This document shows, one piece after another, positions 35,701 to 44,999 of a DNA stretch of 64,000 nucleotides. Both the position numbers and the translations under genes were made by a program. The notes beneath the pieces were generated by a model. The model saw nothing but the letters and a program-made list of their open reading frames with translations. It made no database searches and had not been told where the DNA came from. The stretch is from Actinostola sp. cb2023 (Eukaryota; Cnidaria; Anthozoa; Actiniaria; Actinostolidae). Numbering within the stretch: the first letter of the stretch is position 1; every line of letters starts with the position of its first letter. The stretch spans positions 124,001 through 188,000 of the forward strand of contig JAUJYZ010001328.1 in assembly GCA_033675265.1 (NCBI GenBank). Direction: 5' to 3'.

Positions 35701-37042
35701 TGCCATGATGGTACCAGTAGCAACTGTACTGATACAAACATTATCTTACTTGCTGACTGCTCTGCTCAAGTGGGCTGTTGTTGGGAAAATGGAGGAAGGC
35801 ATCTTTCCCATCAATTCTTGGAAGTTTATTAAGCTGTGGATCATGGAGCGTCTAATTCTGTTCACACTGTCCATCTTCAAAGAGCTCTTTGCGACGCTCT
35901 ACACCAATGTCTGGTTAAAGACACTGGGGATGGAAGTAGGGCCACAAGTTGAGTTCTCTACAGCCTTCAATTACGTGCCAGACTTGACAGTACTCAGGGA
36001 AGGATGTTTCGTGGCAGACCACGTGTGCTTGGGTGGCCCGGTATTTCGAGGGGACGTGTTCTCGCTCACCAAGACGACAACTGGCTGTCGCACATTTCTT
36101 GGCAACAACAGTGTCGTGAAACAACATTCCTTCGTCGGCGACGAAGCTTTGCTTGGTGTACTAAGCACAACTCCTGATTTTGCAGAGAACAAAAGTTCTT
36201 GGCTTGGGTCACCTTCTTTTCTTCTCCCTTCAAGAAAAGAGAGCGACAAAGTCCATCCCTCCACGCGTACATTCAACCCATCTTGGTATTTGTATGTTAG
36301 TCGACTGACTTGGGAGTTTTTCAAGCTCTTCACTCCTTTGATGATTAAGCTTTACGCCGTGTATGGATTTTCCACGCTGTTGCTTAAAGTGTCATACCCA
36401 TTCTTCGAAGGATGGTCCGTGCTGTTCTGGCTTTCCGCTGTATTGTGGGAATGGGGAATCTTTGCTTGTATTATTCTTCTCGTCATTTTGTCCAAGTGGA
36501 TCCTCATTGGTCGCTTCCGTCCTTGTGAAAGACCTTTGTGGTGTAGCTTTGTTTGGCGATCCGAGCTTGTAGCGTCCCTAGAAGAAAACGTGGCATTCCC
36601 GTTTGGAGTGTCATCTCTACTTGGTACTCCGTTTATGAGTTGGTGGTACCGTGCCCTGGGAGCGAAGATAGGTTCACAGGTATACCTAGCAACCATTTAC
36701 CTGACAGAAGCTGATCTCATCGAGATAGGAGATAAATCATGTATTGCTGAAGGCACTACTATCCAGTCTCATCTCTTTGAAGACCGTGTTATGAAGATGG
36801 ACAAACTGGTTGTTGGTAAGGAATGCACCGTTTGTAGCAACTCCATTGTTCTCTATGGCGCTAAACTGGAAGACCGCTGTACCTTGATGCCGCTGTCACT
36901 TTGCATGAAATCGGAGACTCTTCAAGGCGATGCAGTGTATTGTGGGATACCTTCGCAGGATGTTTATACAGAACGTCCCAACTCCAAAGAAACCACACTC
37001 CTTGAACATGCCTACCATAATCCTCAAATGGATTTCCCTTGA
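25014..37042 (+). CDS. Membrane-bound Pls-like single-module NRPS (A-T-three beta-helix domains), intact copy
   Basis: Exons 25014-25668, 32971-34441 and 35143-37042 join in frame (655+1471+1900 bases) to 1341 codons. Adenylation domain, about residues 10-490: A3 YTSGSTGNPKG (160), A4 FDAS (205), A5 YGPTE (295), A6 GELYIGG (342), A7 YRTGD (376), A8 GRIDDQVKIRG (394), and the A10 lysine in SGKID (487). Pocket positions D206, A207, E210, S249, I272, G274, S294, V302, V303 and K487 resemble lysine codes. Carrier domain about 515-590 with phosphopantetheine serine 547 in DLGGQS. Then two membrane helices (608-680), a hexapeptide beta-helix (about 725-840), helices (845-920), a second beta-helix (970-1075), helices (1105-1170), and a third (1205-1310) with HLFEDRVMK at 1252. 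This order is that of bacterial epsilon-poly-L-lysine synthetase. No condensation or thioesterase domain is seen. Predicted role (inference): activates and links lysine or a similar amino acid at a membrane. The start is uncertain: the frame is open upstream to 24882, but homology with the left copy begins about ten codons before this Met. Confidence 0.85.
25858..26035. mobile_element. Diverged or truncated TTAA element fragment
   Basis: Begins TTAAAGTGCCTATTACCCCC and continues with sequence like the left arm of 22312-22785 (GTGAATAGTTGCAGGTTTCAG, GATGACGTCAA). No matching right end was found. In intron 1 of the right copy. Confidence 0.6.
26219..26251. repeat. Short perfect hairpin
   Basis: GATGTCCGTGGTTTGAAACCACGGACATC forms a perfect palindrome with essentially no loop. 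It lies in intron 1 of the right copy. Confidence 0.7.
26391..26815. repeat. Tandem repeat, units of about 156-163 bp
   Basis: Two full units (starting ACTCACAGAGATACAGCTC at 26436 and 26592) plus partial units at both ends (third start 26755). Each unit carries TCCCAAGGAAGCACCTGGAG. The open frame on the minus strand simply repeats itself and is not taken as a gene. Confidence 0.8.
26932..27269. mobile_element. 324-bp foldback with CACAGGCAGCCCAA ends and 7-bp flanking repeat
   Basis: Element at 26939-27262. Arms (CACAGGCAGCCCAATCTCTT, then TTGACAATATTTAGCGTATC) are near-perfect complements over about 130 bases. GAAAAGG flanks both sides (26932-26938 and 27263-27269). The ends resemble those at 13530-13965 and 47217-47608. 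Confidence 0.8.
27570..27962 (+). pseudogene. THAP-domain transposase remnant, N-terminal part
   Basis: The frame from Met at 27570 encodes a THAP-like zinc finger. It has C-x4-C near the start (CCWGQCRSDSRFP), a central tryptophan in KCQRWINACSR, a C-x2-H pair in ICALHW, and EHPDPL after it. This arrangement is common in THAP plus DDE-type transposases of marine invertebrates. The frame ends soon after it enters the foldback at 27941. Sequence from 29805 onward looks like the next part of the same protein. It lies in intron 1 of the right NRPS-like gene and is on the same strand. Confidence 0.6.
27941..29773. mobile_element. 1.83-kb foldback inserted in the THAP remnant
   Basis: Arms of about 600 bases (27941-28545 and 29160-29773) starting TGCCAGTAAGGATCGAGAC are closely complementary. 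A loop of about 600 unrelated bases separates them. No clear target duplication was found. Reading frames inside one arm are mirrored in the other and are not genes. Confidence 0.75.
29775..30041 (+). pseudogene. THAP transposase remnant, middle part after the foldback
   Basis: The frame from 29805 contains DSPELQSNKGTQTDFTKHEL and KIETIILKNEL, wording typical of the linker that follows the THAP finger in cnidarian-type transposases (from memory). It stops at 30041. No DDE catalytic region was found, so the element is a fragment. Confidence 0.5.
30492..31311. mobile_element. 808-bp foldback with internal 60-bp repeats and 6-bp target duplication
   Basis: Element 30498-31305, ends TATGGAAGCCCAGAACGG, flanked by CAACAC on both sides. 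Each arm has a 60-bp unit containing TTGGTACCAAAAACGGTAAT, two full copies on the left and three on the right. The arms then continue as near-perfect complements through TCGAAGTATGGCGGAGGAG to a loop near 30870. The copy difference between arms shows expansion after the palindrome formed. Confidence 0.85.
31542..31908. mobile_element. MITE with TATGTGCGGCG ends
   Basis: Inverted ends TATGTGCGGCG and CGCCGCACATA enclose repeated AATCCAGGTT and ACAGGGTCCAGGT segments. Right intron 1. Confidence 0.65.
31919..31954. repeat. Poly-C tract, about 35 bases
   Basis: Uninterrupted C run followed by GGGGTT. Length is unreliable in most sequencing chemistries. Confidence 0.9.
32340..32636. repeat. AAATTTCCGACTTT-type tandem repeat
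   Basis: About twenty degenerate copies of a 13-15 base unit (TTTCAAATTTCCGAC and variants). The long frame starting at 32202 owes its length to this array. Confidence 0.85.
32706..32767. repeat. Poly-G tract, about 60 bases
   Basis: Nearly pure G, with a single A at 32730 and TG near the end. Can form G-quadruplexes on the plus strand. It lies about 200 bases upstream of exon 2 of the right NRPS-like gene. Confidence 0.9.
34442..35142 (+). other. Intron 2 of the right NRPS-like copy
   Basis: GT-AG intron, close to identical to 10322-11025 inverted. Holds the GGTCACGTGACC palindrome and no recognisable gene. Confidence 0.8.
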
Positions 37043-37209
37043 TTCGAGGTGTTTGGGCTTCCTGTGGTAAGGCTAACTTTCTCTACACATGTGCGTTTTT
37101 AAAACGTGTCCAAGTTCATTCCGCCGAAGTGAACCAAAGGGAAACTTCCTTGAACGGGGCCAGGAAGCCCAATCAAACTGAATTCATTGTCCTCGTAACC
37201 GTTAACAGG

Positions 37210-38090
37210 GACCAAATAAGGCATCACATAGAACAATAGGCACAATAACTTTTTGCTTGCCGATGTAATTGGGTATTGTTTTATCGGCTGTAGATGACCA
37301 AATAAGGTATCCACATAGAACAATAGAACACATTAACTTTTTGCTTGCCGATGTAATTGGGTATTGTTTTATCGGCTGTAGATGACCAAATAAGGTATCA
37401 CATAGAACAATAGGCACAATAACTTTTTGCTTGCCGATGTAATTGGGTATTGTTTTATCGGCTGTAGATGATCGGCTGTAGATGACCAAATAAATAAGGT
37501 ATCCACATAGAACAATAGAAACATAATAACTTTTTGCTTGCCGATATAATTGGGTATTGTTTTATCGGCTGTAGATGACCAAATAAGGTATCCACATAGA
37601 ACAATAGAACACAATAACTTTTTGCTTGCCGATGTAATTGGGTATTGTTTTATCGGCTGTAGATGACCAAATAAGGTATCCACATAGAACAATAGAACAC
37701 AATAACTTTTTGCTTGCCGATGTAATTGGGTATTGTTTTATCGGCTGTAGATGACCAAATAAGGTATCCACATAGAACAATAGAACACAATAACTTTTTG
37801 CTTGCCGATGTAATTGGGTATTGTTTTATCGGCTGTAGATGACCAAATGAGGTATCCACATAGAACAATAGAACACAATAACTTTTTGCTTGCCGATGTA
37901 ATTGGGTATTGTTTTATCGGCTGTAGATGACCAAATAAGGTATCCACATAGAACAATAGAACACAATAACTTTTTGCTTGCCGATGTAATTGGGTATTGT
38001 TTTATCGGCTGTAGATGACCAAATAAGGTATCCACATAGAACAATAGAACACAATAACTTTTCGCTTGCCGATCTTTGCCGATGTAATGG
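37210..38090. repeat. 88-bp tandem array in the 3' flank of the right copy
   Basis: About nine to ten copies of an 88-base unit containing TTTTATCGGCTGTAGATGAC and AACTTTTTGCTTGCCGATG. Later copies are nearly identical and the first few are slightly shorter or rearranged. The left arm has a single equivalent (about 8190-8245) at the same place, so the array expanded on this arm. It separates the stop codon from the likely poly(A) signal. Confidence 0.9.
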
Positions 38091-38170
38091 GTAAGTACAG
38101 ACTGAATGGTATCGTTTTTTCGGCTGTAGATTTAGACAGAATAGGATATGAACAATTGTACTTTATCTGG

Positions 38171-38176
38171 AATAAA
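38171..38176 (+). promoter_or_regulatory. Poly(A) signal of the right NRPS-like gene
   Basis: AATAAA in TCTGGAATAAAGGCCAAGG, conserved on the left arm at 8147-8152. If it is used, the transcript carries the whole 88-bp array in its 3' UTR. Confidence 0.5.
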
Positions 38177-38311
38177 GGCCAAGGCCGCTTTGCATGAGAT
38201 CGTTCGGTAGGTCGTTCTGAAAACTGACCAATTTATAAATTTACAAGAGACCATAACTTAGTTCATGTTCTCTTGTTTACAATAAAATGCACAAATATTA
38301 GAATTTATCTT

Positions 38312-38546
38312 TTGTAGATACATATATGCTCGAGAGTCCAGGGCCTGGTTCCTGAAAGTTCGATTAGCTTAATCCAGGATTAAAGGACTAATCGGCCATT
38401 CAAGAACCGGGCCCAGCGGTGCTCTTCAGCACGGGCTCGCTGGACTCTAGCCTCCTTAGCAGCCGCCCTTAGTTGCCTTGCGTGACGAAACTAAGGGCGG
38501 CTGCTAAGGAGGCTCGCTGGACTCCGGTCGAGCATGTTGTAGATAC
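38312..38546. mobile_element. 210-bp foldback, ATGCTCGAG ends, 10-bp target duplication
   Basis: Element about 38326-38535. Ends ATGCTCGAGAGTCCAG and CTGGACTCCGGTCGAGCAT, with an inner hairpin of CTCCTTAGCAGCCGCCCTTA. TTGTAGATAC occurs just before and just after it. The left arm at about 6020-6035 has one copy of this site and no insert, so the insertion followed the duplication. Relative of 15021-15110. Confidence 0.8.
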
Positions 38547-38631
38547 CGATGATCTACTTTTGTCTTTGATATTATTATGCGTTTAGAATGTCGTACGAAC
38601 CATCTATTGATTAGATAGGTGTAATAATAAT

Positions 38632-39097
38632 TAATATCACACCTACAAAAAAAAATCGTTTCTGATTAGCTGATTGACTGGATTTTTTCTTAGAGTGGTT
38701 TTCATAAACCCATGAAATACACTGTATTTAGCACTACTTCGCTCTAATTCTTTTGTTTTCTATTGTGTTTATCTGACTATTACACTCTAATTAGTACACT
38801 TTGTTTCACGGGTTAATGAAAACCACTCTAATACCGTGCAATTAATTAATTGCACGGTATTAATTAATTAATTGCACGGTATTAATTAATTAATTAATTG
38901 CACGGTATTAATTAATTAATTGCACGGTATTAATTAATTAATTGCACGGTATTAATTAATTAATTGCACAGTATTAAGAAAATTGCACGTGCTAATTTTA
39001 TTATTTGTGATTGATTGCGTTACGCGCGATTTGCTACTATGTAATGATTTTGTTTTGATTTATAAAGAAACTCATATTTTTTGTAGGTGTGTTATTA
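38632..39097. mobile_element. Foldback at the outer edge of the right arm, with nested repeats
   Basis: Ends TAATATCACACCTACAAAA and the complement near 39080. Inside are a smaller TAGAGTGG-ended foldback (38691-38830) and an array of TTAATTAATTGCACGGTA units (about 38837-38975). Arm-to-arm homology stops at or just before this element. Confidence 0.7.
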
Positions 39098-39099
39098 AT

Positions 39100-39560
39100 A
39101 GGAAATACCACTTAGTTCTCGAAGAATTAATGAAAAATACCACTTGTATTTGATGAAAGTGGGTGGCTTAATACCACGAGTGCTCGAACTGTGGTATTTC
39201 CTATACAAATTGCACTCCACTCAGTTCAATTACCATTATTAATAAATAATAATAAACACATAGTAATAGAAAGCAAGGATTTTGAAGCCCAGGAAACATA
39301 GTTCTTAACCTTTTTGTTCATTTTTTCCAACTGTGACAGTTGAACAAACAAAGGAGGGCCAAGTCACTCACATCCTCGGTTACCCAGGGTGGCTACAGGA
39401 GGAGAGCAAGGGAATGAAAGACGGTTGCCTTTCTCCCCTTTCCCTCTCATTAGACACCCTAGGTGACCGATCGAGGAGCCAGTCTAAAACAAAAGATTGT
39501 GCACGTGAAAGCCCTACTCAACATCCATGTTGGCTCCCATGACAGAGACTAGCGGCTAAA
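39100..39560. other. Intergenic, no gene seen
   Basis: AT-rich sequence with AAATACCACTT repeats near its start, then an unremarkable stretch. An open frame at 39333-39542 has no recognisable domain or splice context. Confidence 0.4.
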
Positions 39561-39570
39561 CTACCTACCC

Positions 39571-39972
39571 GGGGGGGGGGGGGGGGGGGGGGGGCACTAA
39601 GGGTATTTTTGGGTAGGGGTGTGCCGCGGACACCTCAAAACCCTGACACTATCCCAGACCTAAAATTTTGATTTTCCATACCCTATCCCAGACTAAAGCT
39701 TTAAAATGTACACCCTATCCCAGACTAAAGCTTAAAAATGTATACCCTATCCAGATTGAAAGCGTGCTAAAGGGATATGTAAATTGATAGCGACTGATAG
39801 TGGCGTTATTGCGGAAACCATACCCTATACCAGACCAAAACGTACCCGATACCAGCCTAAAAAGGCAAAGGCAAAAAACGATACCCTACCCCAGACCTGG
39901 GAGCTCAAAAACCATACCCTATCCCGCGGCACATACATACCCATACCCTATCCCCCCCCCCCCCCCCCCGGG
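39571..39972. repeat. Repeat block bounded by poly-G and poly-C
   Basis: Poly-G (39571-39593) and poly-C (39953-39970) enclose six or more degenerate copies of ATACCCTATCCCAGAC. The opposed homopolymers act as inverted ends. Confidence 0.75.
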
Positions 39973-40544
39973 CTAAACTAGTAGAGAGGTGTATAACTAT
40001 CAAACAAGTATGTGAACATACAGTCATTCTCAAAAAGGTTGTCCAGATGAAGAGACTACAATACTACAATAAAGTCACGTGATTCATTATGTTTTCAATT
40101 TCTGCGTGCGGAACTGCGAGTTGATACCAGCGCCATTACATTCAGTTCAGTTCTCACAATGCCGTGTACTTTTGCATCTCAAATTGAAATTCCACGCGAA
40201 GAAATTGAAAACATAATGAATCACCTGACTTTATTGTCCTTATCGAGTGGATACGTCGATGCTGTTATCCAATAAATGTATCCCTCACACTGGATAAGGA
40301 TTTATCAAACTGACAGCATTATCGACCCATTGTACAACTGGGTCCTGGCAACAACTGATAGTCATTGTCAAAAAGGTTATCAAAACGGCAAGTATGTTGT
40401 AATTCTTCTCAGGGTTTCATTATTCACAAAAATGTAGGTGTATTTAGAAAGCAAGATTTGCGTTACACGTTACTACCTTACGTAGCATGCCATCACGTGA
40501 CAGCATTCATGAGCGCGGGTAGGACTGGGCAGGACATAAAATAC

Positions 40545-40738
40545 AATAAGCCAGTTCGGAGTCAATCTCGTCCCCAGAGCCCACGTTCCTCTTGGTCAGT
40601 GAATAAGGTTCAGTGCGCATGCGATTTTATCCCGAATTTATCACCTTCTTTTAACACAAACGTTAACAAAAGGTGATAAATTCGGGATAAAATCGCATGC
40701 GCACTGAACCTTATTCTTAAACTCCGAACTGGCTTATT
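40545..40738. mobile_element. Foldback element, about 195 bp
   Basis: AATAAGCCAGTTCGGAGT, GTTCAGTGCGCATGCGATTT and GATAAATTCGGGATAAAATC pair with their complements around a short loop near 40660. Confidence 0.75.
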
Positions 40739-41083
40739 CTCACTGCTTGATTGAACATGTCCACCACCATTTGAGGTGGACTTTTAACCAGAAACCGAGC
40801 TACATGTAGAATCAACACCGCAAGTCAATAGAGGTACCCGGTTTCGGGATAGCAAAACTACAGCTTAACTAGACTGTGAGATTTTTATACCTATATCCTC
40901 AAGACACAAGTACAAAACAAGACTGGCCTGCAGAAATACCTTCTGCATTCCAGCTGCTAGAACAAATTATGGTCAATTTAATCTTCGATTTAGAGGTGCT
41001 GTTCTCTGGAATAACCTTGATGATTCTCTTAAGACTCTCAGTTTCTCCAAGTTTAAGCATGTCATTAAGAAAAATATGTTTTC

Positions 41084-41442
41084 TTAAAGTGCCTATGAAA
41101 CGAAAATGTCGATCCTTGTTTTATTGTACATTATTGTTGTTTGGTCTTTCTCTGAACATTTGCTGTATTTAAACATCGACTTTGAGCATGCGAACATTTT
41201 CTTTTCGCGGTTCGAAAATTATCATTTTCAACCAAAATGTGCGACAAGAGACTGGGCCCTTGACAATGGCTCGGTGACGTCATAAGTTGTGTATGCCTTT
41301 GTTTGCACAACTTATGACGTCATAAAAAATGTTCTTGAAGCTCAATTCACTTTTTATTAACGCCATGTAAACAAGCAAATAGTAAACTTTCGTAGTAGCA
41401 AATAAAAACGGGGTCTGTTTTTTCGTTTCATAGGCACTTTAA
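41084..41442. mobile_element. TTAA element, AGTGCCTATGAAACG ends (copy 2)
   Basis: Inverted relative of 21955-22315. It carries a small extra hairpin, TATGACGTCATA-like, near 41275-41330. TTAA on both sides. Confidence 0.85.
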
Positions 41443-42107
41443 CAATATTGTTATATCCATGTTTGTTCGGATTATTTCTTTAACCTGATTTCTATATATA
41501 CTATTTTTCGGGCTATTTTTCCTCTCCTTTTTTAACTCGTGGATTGCGAAGCATCCACGAGTTATTGGGATGGGATTTTTGAACCGGAAGTGTCACTCAC
41601 TCACTCACTCGGGGGCAAATTGTTAACTTTTGAGCCGCATGGGACTGGGAACTAGACATGAGGCTATGGCTTCCCGCAAGACACGATGGAAGCATTCTGA
41701 AGCATCCTCGGAAAAAGCTGAGATAGAAAAGGAAAGATTCATTGTGAACGCTTCAAACTTGATACGTCACCCCTTCCATTCGTGAGGAAGCTGTTAGAAG
41801 AACGAAGAGATGGTTACGTCGCTACGACTAGTACTGACTCTACTGGTTTCGCTCAATGTCACCCAGCGTGGGCAATCGATAAAATCGATAATAATCGATA
41901 AAAATTAGCTAAAATTATCGGTAATCGATAAAAGGATTTGTGAGTAATCGATAATTATCGATTTTCCATTTGACAATATCGATTTTATCGATAACAAGAC
42001 GCTCAATGAGCGTACACTCGGGCATTATGACAATGACATTTGCGTGACAAAGGAGATTGGAACGATGAGTTAGCACTTCTATTAACATAACGATGACCCA
42101 TCACTTC

Positions 42108-42222
42108 TAGTTTTCGAACCTTGACCACCTCCATACAACGACCACCTCTACACAACGACCACCTCCACATAACGGCCACCTCCATACAACGACCACCTCC
42201 ACACAACGACCACCTCTACACA
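42108..42222. repeat. 17-bp tandem repeat (ACGACCACCTCCACACA)
   Basis: About six to seven copies with small changes. The Trp/Gly-rich frames on the other strand come from it. Confidence 0.85.
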
Positions 42223-42770
42223 TGAAATGTAGTCTATTAAATTGAACTAAATATAGATATCTTAGTGCGATCGTTGCGTGACTCGGTAGAAGATCCTTTC
42301 CTTGCAATATCAGTACTGAATTCGCAAACTCAGCGAATCATGAATGACAATGACATAGTTTATTTGGTACCATAAATATATCCATACAAATACAAATAGC
42401 GTATACATAAACTAGACATCGCAGAGTGATTAAACAGTGTTTCATGAAGTGTAAATATGGGTTTAGGTACCTCGGCTCGGTGTCCGGTGAAAACCTTACA
42501 ACTGTTCTCTTCACTGCATTAATGGATTGATAAATCCATATCTCTATGAATTATTGTGACGTGGTTATTTTGAAAACAATACGACATACCAGCTGTAACC
42601 TTCCTCCCGAACTGCTAACAAGGTTTGTGAAGAAACCATGTTGTTTACGGAGCCTTTGGTGATTATGGATGACTCGGTAGAACATGCTTTCTTTGTAAAA
42701 TCGATTTCACAAACTCAGCGAATCATAGAAATGACAATGACAATAGTTTATTTGGTGCCATAAATATATC

Positions 42771-42870
42771 TATAATAATAATAATAATTTATTAATTTAT
42801 ATTGCGCACTTTTCATAAAATGATCAAGTGCGCATTACAATAACTATGACTAATTACAAAAATAAAACAA
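42771..42870. mobile_element. Retroelement-like tail, copy 1
   Basis: (AAT)n followed by TTATATTGCGCACTTTTCAT and AATGATCAAGTGCGCATTAC. The same block is at 47397-47500. A simple-repeat tail next to a conserved segment suggests a SINE or LINE 3' end on the minus strand. Confidence 0.6.
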
Positions 42871-42999
42871 ATATAAGCTTAAACAAGACAACTGCTTCTC
42901 TCCTACTGACTCGAACGATGCCTACAAACCATGAATATGCAACCTCAAGTGACCTCAAGTACGTTTAAAGACGTACTACCGACGTACCTCGCAGAGTCG

Positions 43000-44100
43000 G
43001 AGATCTTTATCGATCACGGCATCGACACAAATAGTCTCCCTCGTCACGCAACTGTCATTTTCACAATGCCCGACTACGCTCATTGAGCGTCTTCTTCTGT
43101 AAAACTAATAAATCCCTAAAATCTAAGGACGTTTTGATTTCGCTTGTATTTTTGCCGTTCACTGACCTGTTTTAAGCGTAAAAATTCTGCTTTAAATAGC
43201 GCTGCGTGGCGGTTCTAAAATTAGGTCGCGTAATAGATGTATGACTCAGACGTCAAGGATCATGCAACTGTAATCGTACTGAAAAGAACACGGAGAAACC
43301 TATATTTTATCATGTTTATCCGCGTGAAAAACACTGGCCTATTTAATTTCTCCGATGATATATTCGTGTAGCTAGGTTCCTCCGTTGTACTGTATGTATC
43401 TCCTGTGTCTATTATGTACTTCTGGTATGGTGTAACTTTAGCGTATTTATCGCGAAGCAAAGGAGAGAGAATTTAAACTAGCGAGTAACTAGTATGGGCT
43501 TTAATCTTTAATCACAGCGTGTGTGACATATGTGAGAGGAGCGTTTCTTTCCTTCAAGTTGGAAACATAAAAGTGTTATACGTTCGACTCGGAGTTAACC
43601 CCGAATTTCGTACATTGAACTTGCTTAGTCCGTGGCGTTGATGACGGCCTATTTGCTTTGATGAAGTTTTGAAGTACGATTTTTACGATTCCTTTTCCTT
43701 CTCAATGTTTCAAACGTGGAATAAAATAAACTTCAATCATTATACTTCTCAGAAATGTGTTTCATTTTACTAGTCAGATACCTTTTAAACGGGTTTTTGA
43801 AATCACGGCGTGACGGCTCTCAGAAACTGAATGTGTTTCATTTTATTGTCAGACTGAATTTGTCAAACGTGGAATAAAATAAACTTTAGTCGGAAACGAT
43901 TTGACCCGTTTGAGCATAGAATTACTTCATTAGGCATTTGGATATCATCGCCCCCGTTTTCAGCCAATCGAAACCCTGAAACAGACATTCCTGACCGATA
44001 CAATCACATTCTTCACATTCTGTGTACGGACAAAAAAAATAAAAATATACAAGAAAGTCCATTTTATAACTCGGGCTTCCTTCGGAAGGGCCCGAGTAAT
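43000..44100 (-). mobile_element. Repeat family with GGGCTTCC hairpin, copy 1
   Basis: On the minus strand it starts at the hairpin ACTCGGGCCCTTCCGAAGGA (44071-44100), continues through GGTCAGTGAACGGCAAAAAT and ends near the palindrome ACGCTCATTGAGCGT around 43080. Copy 2 is 52463-53690 on the plus strand. No transposase recognised. Confidence 0.7.
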
Positions 44101-44602
44101 TATTATCGATAAGATATTTACTTGATACTGAACGAAAATATTTGTGAACTAAACGGACTAATAATGACAACTTCTGTATAATAATTGAATCAGCTTTTTA
44201 GTCCATCTGTTGAAGACTGTTGAGTATTTAGATAAGTATAGTAAGGAGAAGAGGGAAGATGGCGTCAAGAAACCCACACAAGCTGCCGCAACATTGTAAT
44301 TGAATAAAGTTGTTAAACAAATATGTGCTGTTGTAAATTGCTTTTCAGTTACAATAATTGCTCAATAATTGCTCAAAGAAAATTTGCGCAACTTGTGTAT
44401 CGGAAATGGAATTTGATTAGAAAGTTTTGTGGAACAAAACCAGATCATTCAGTCACGTAACACATCCTGGGAACGCGTCACGGTAAGTTTGCGTTTAGTT
44501 TGACTCTGTCTTGGGTTTTTCGATTAGTGAAAGGTCACGTCTTTATATAGATAAGTTAAAAGAAGCTTAATTTTAAAAATCGATAAAGTTAATTCCGATA
44601 TA

Positions 44603-44962
44603 TAGAGGTTATTAGTCGGCTAAGCATCTAATACGGCTGTGTATTTTTACGAGTCATTTGGTATTTTGGCGAGCCTTTAGGCGAGCCAAAATACATGACG
44701 AGTAAAAATTCACAGCCGTATTAGATGCTTAGCCGACTAATAAGTTGTTTATTATATTTTTTGTCAAAGAAACTAGCTATTCTGGTGAGAGAAAAACAAC
44801 AAATTACAGTGAAAACACGCTGATTGGTTAATTTTCATCACACGATTCTGCATGAATGATTGGAAAGCCAGTTTGAAGTAACTACCCAAAATATGGTCCC
44901 ATATTTCGCGCGTTCTTGTGCATATTTCGTGCGTTCTTTGACAAAAAATATAATAACGATTT
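44603..44962. mobile_element. Two adjoining hairpins
   Basis: TTAGTCGGCTAAGCATCTAA with complement at 44720-44742, tip GAGCCTTTAGGCGAGCC. The following TTATATTTTTTGTCAAAG at 44750 pairs with 44935-44960. Confidence 0.65.
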
Positions 44963-44999
44963 TTATCGATTGCCCACGCCGGGATGTCATCATAAGTTT

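Larger units (their letters stand above)
24980..38620 (+). repeat. Right arm of the large inverted duplication
   Basis: Inverted counterpart of 5930-19680. Features present only here include the THAP transposase remnant and its foldback (27486-30041), the foldback at 30498-31305, the poly-C and poly-G tracts, the expanded 88-bp array and the hairpin element at 38326-38535. Some non-coding patches are still shared, such as 32796-32880 with 13440-13525. Confidence 0.85.
41872..44983. mobile_element. Possible 3.1-kb composite repeat with GCGTGGGCAATCGATAAAA ends
   Basis: Inverted ends at 41872-41895 and 44958-44983, with subterminal ATCGATAATTATCG repeats on the left. The interior holds a CCACCTCC tandem array, a LINE/SINE-like tail, one copy of the ACGCTCATTGAGCGT repeat family and hairpins, so it is a nest of insertions rather than a simple element. 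Confidence 0.45.

Noticed and set aside
8394..37042. Bacterial contamination carrying an NRPS gene
   Set aside because: Both copies have GT-AG introns with matching phases and sit between MRPL45 and BZW with animal transposons in their introns.
37202..38044. Series of similar minus-strand frames
   Set aside because: Products of the 88-bp array, repeated in each unit.
37210..38090. CRISPR-like spacing of repeats
   Set aside because: Units are contiguous with no unique spacers, and the host is a eukaryote.
41535..41580. Hairpin CTCGTGGATTGCGAAGCATCCACGAG as a Helitron 3' end
   Set aside because: No CTRR follows the stem and no matching 5' end was found; left unclassified.
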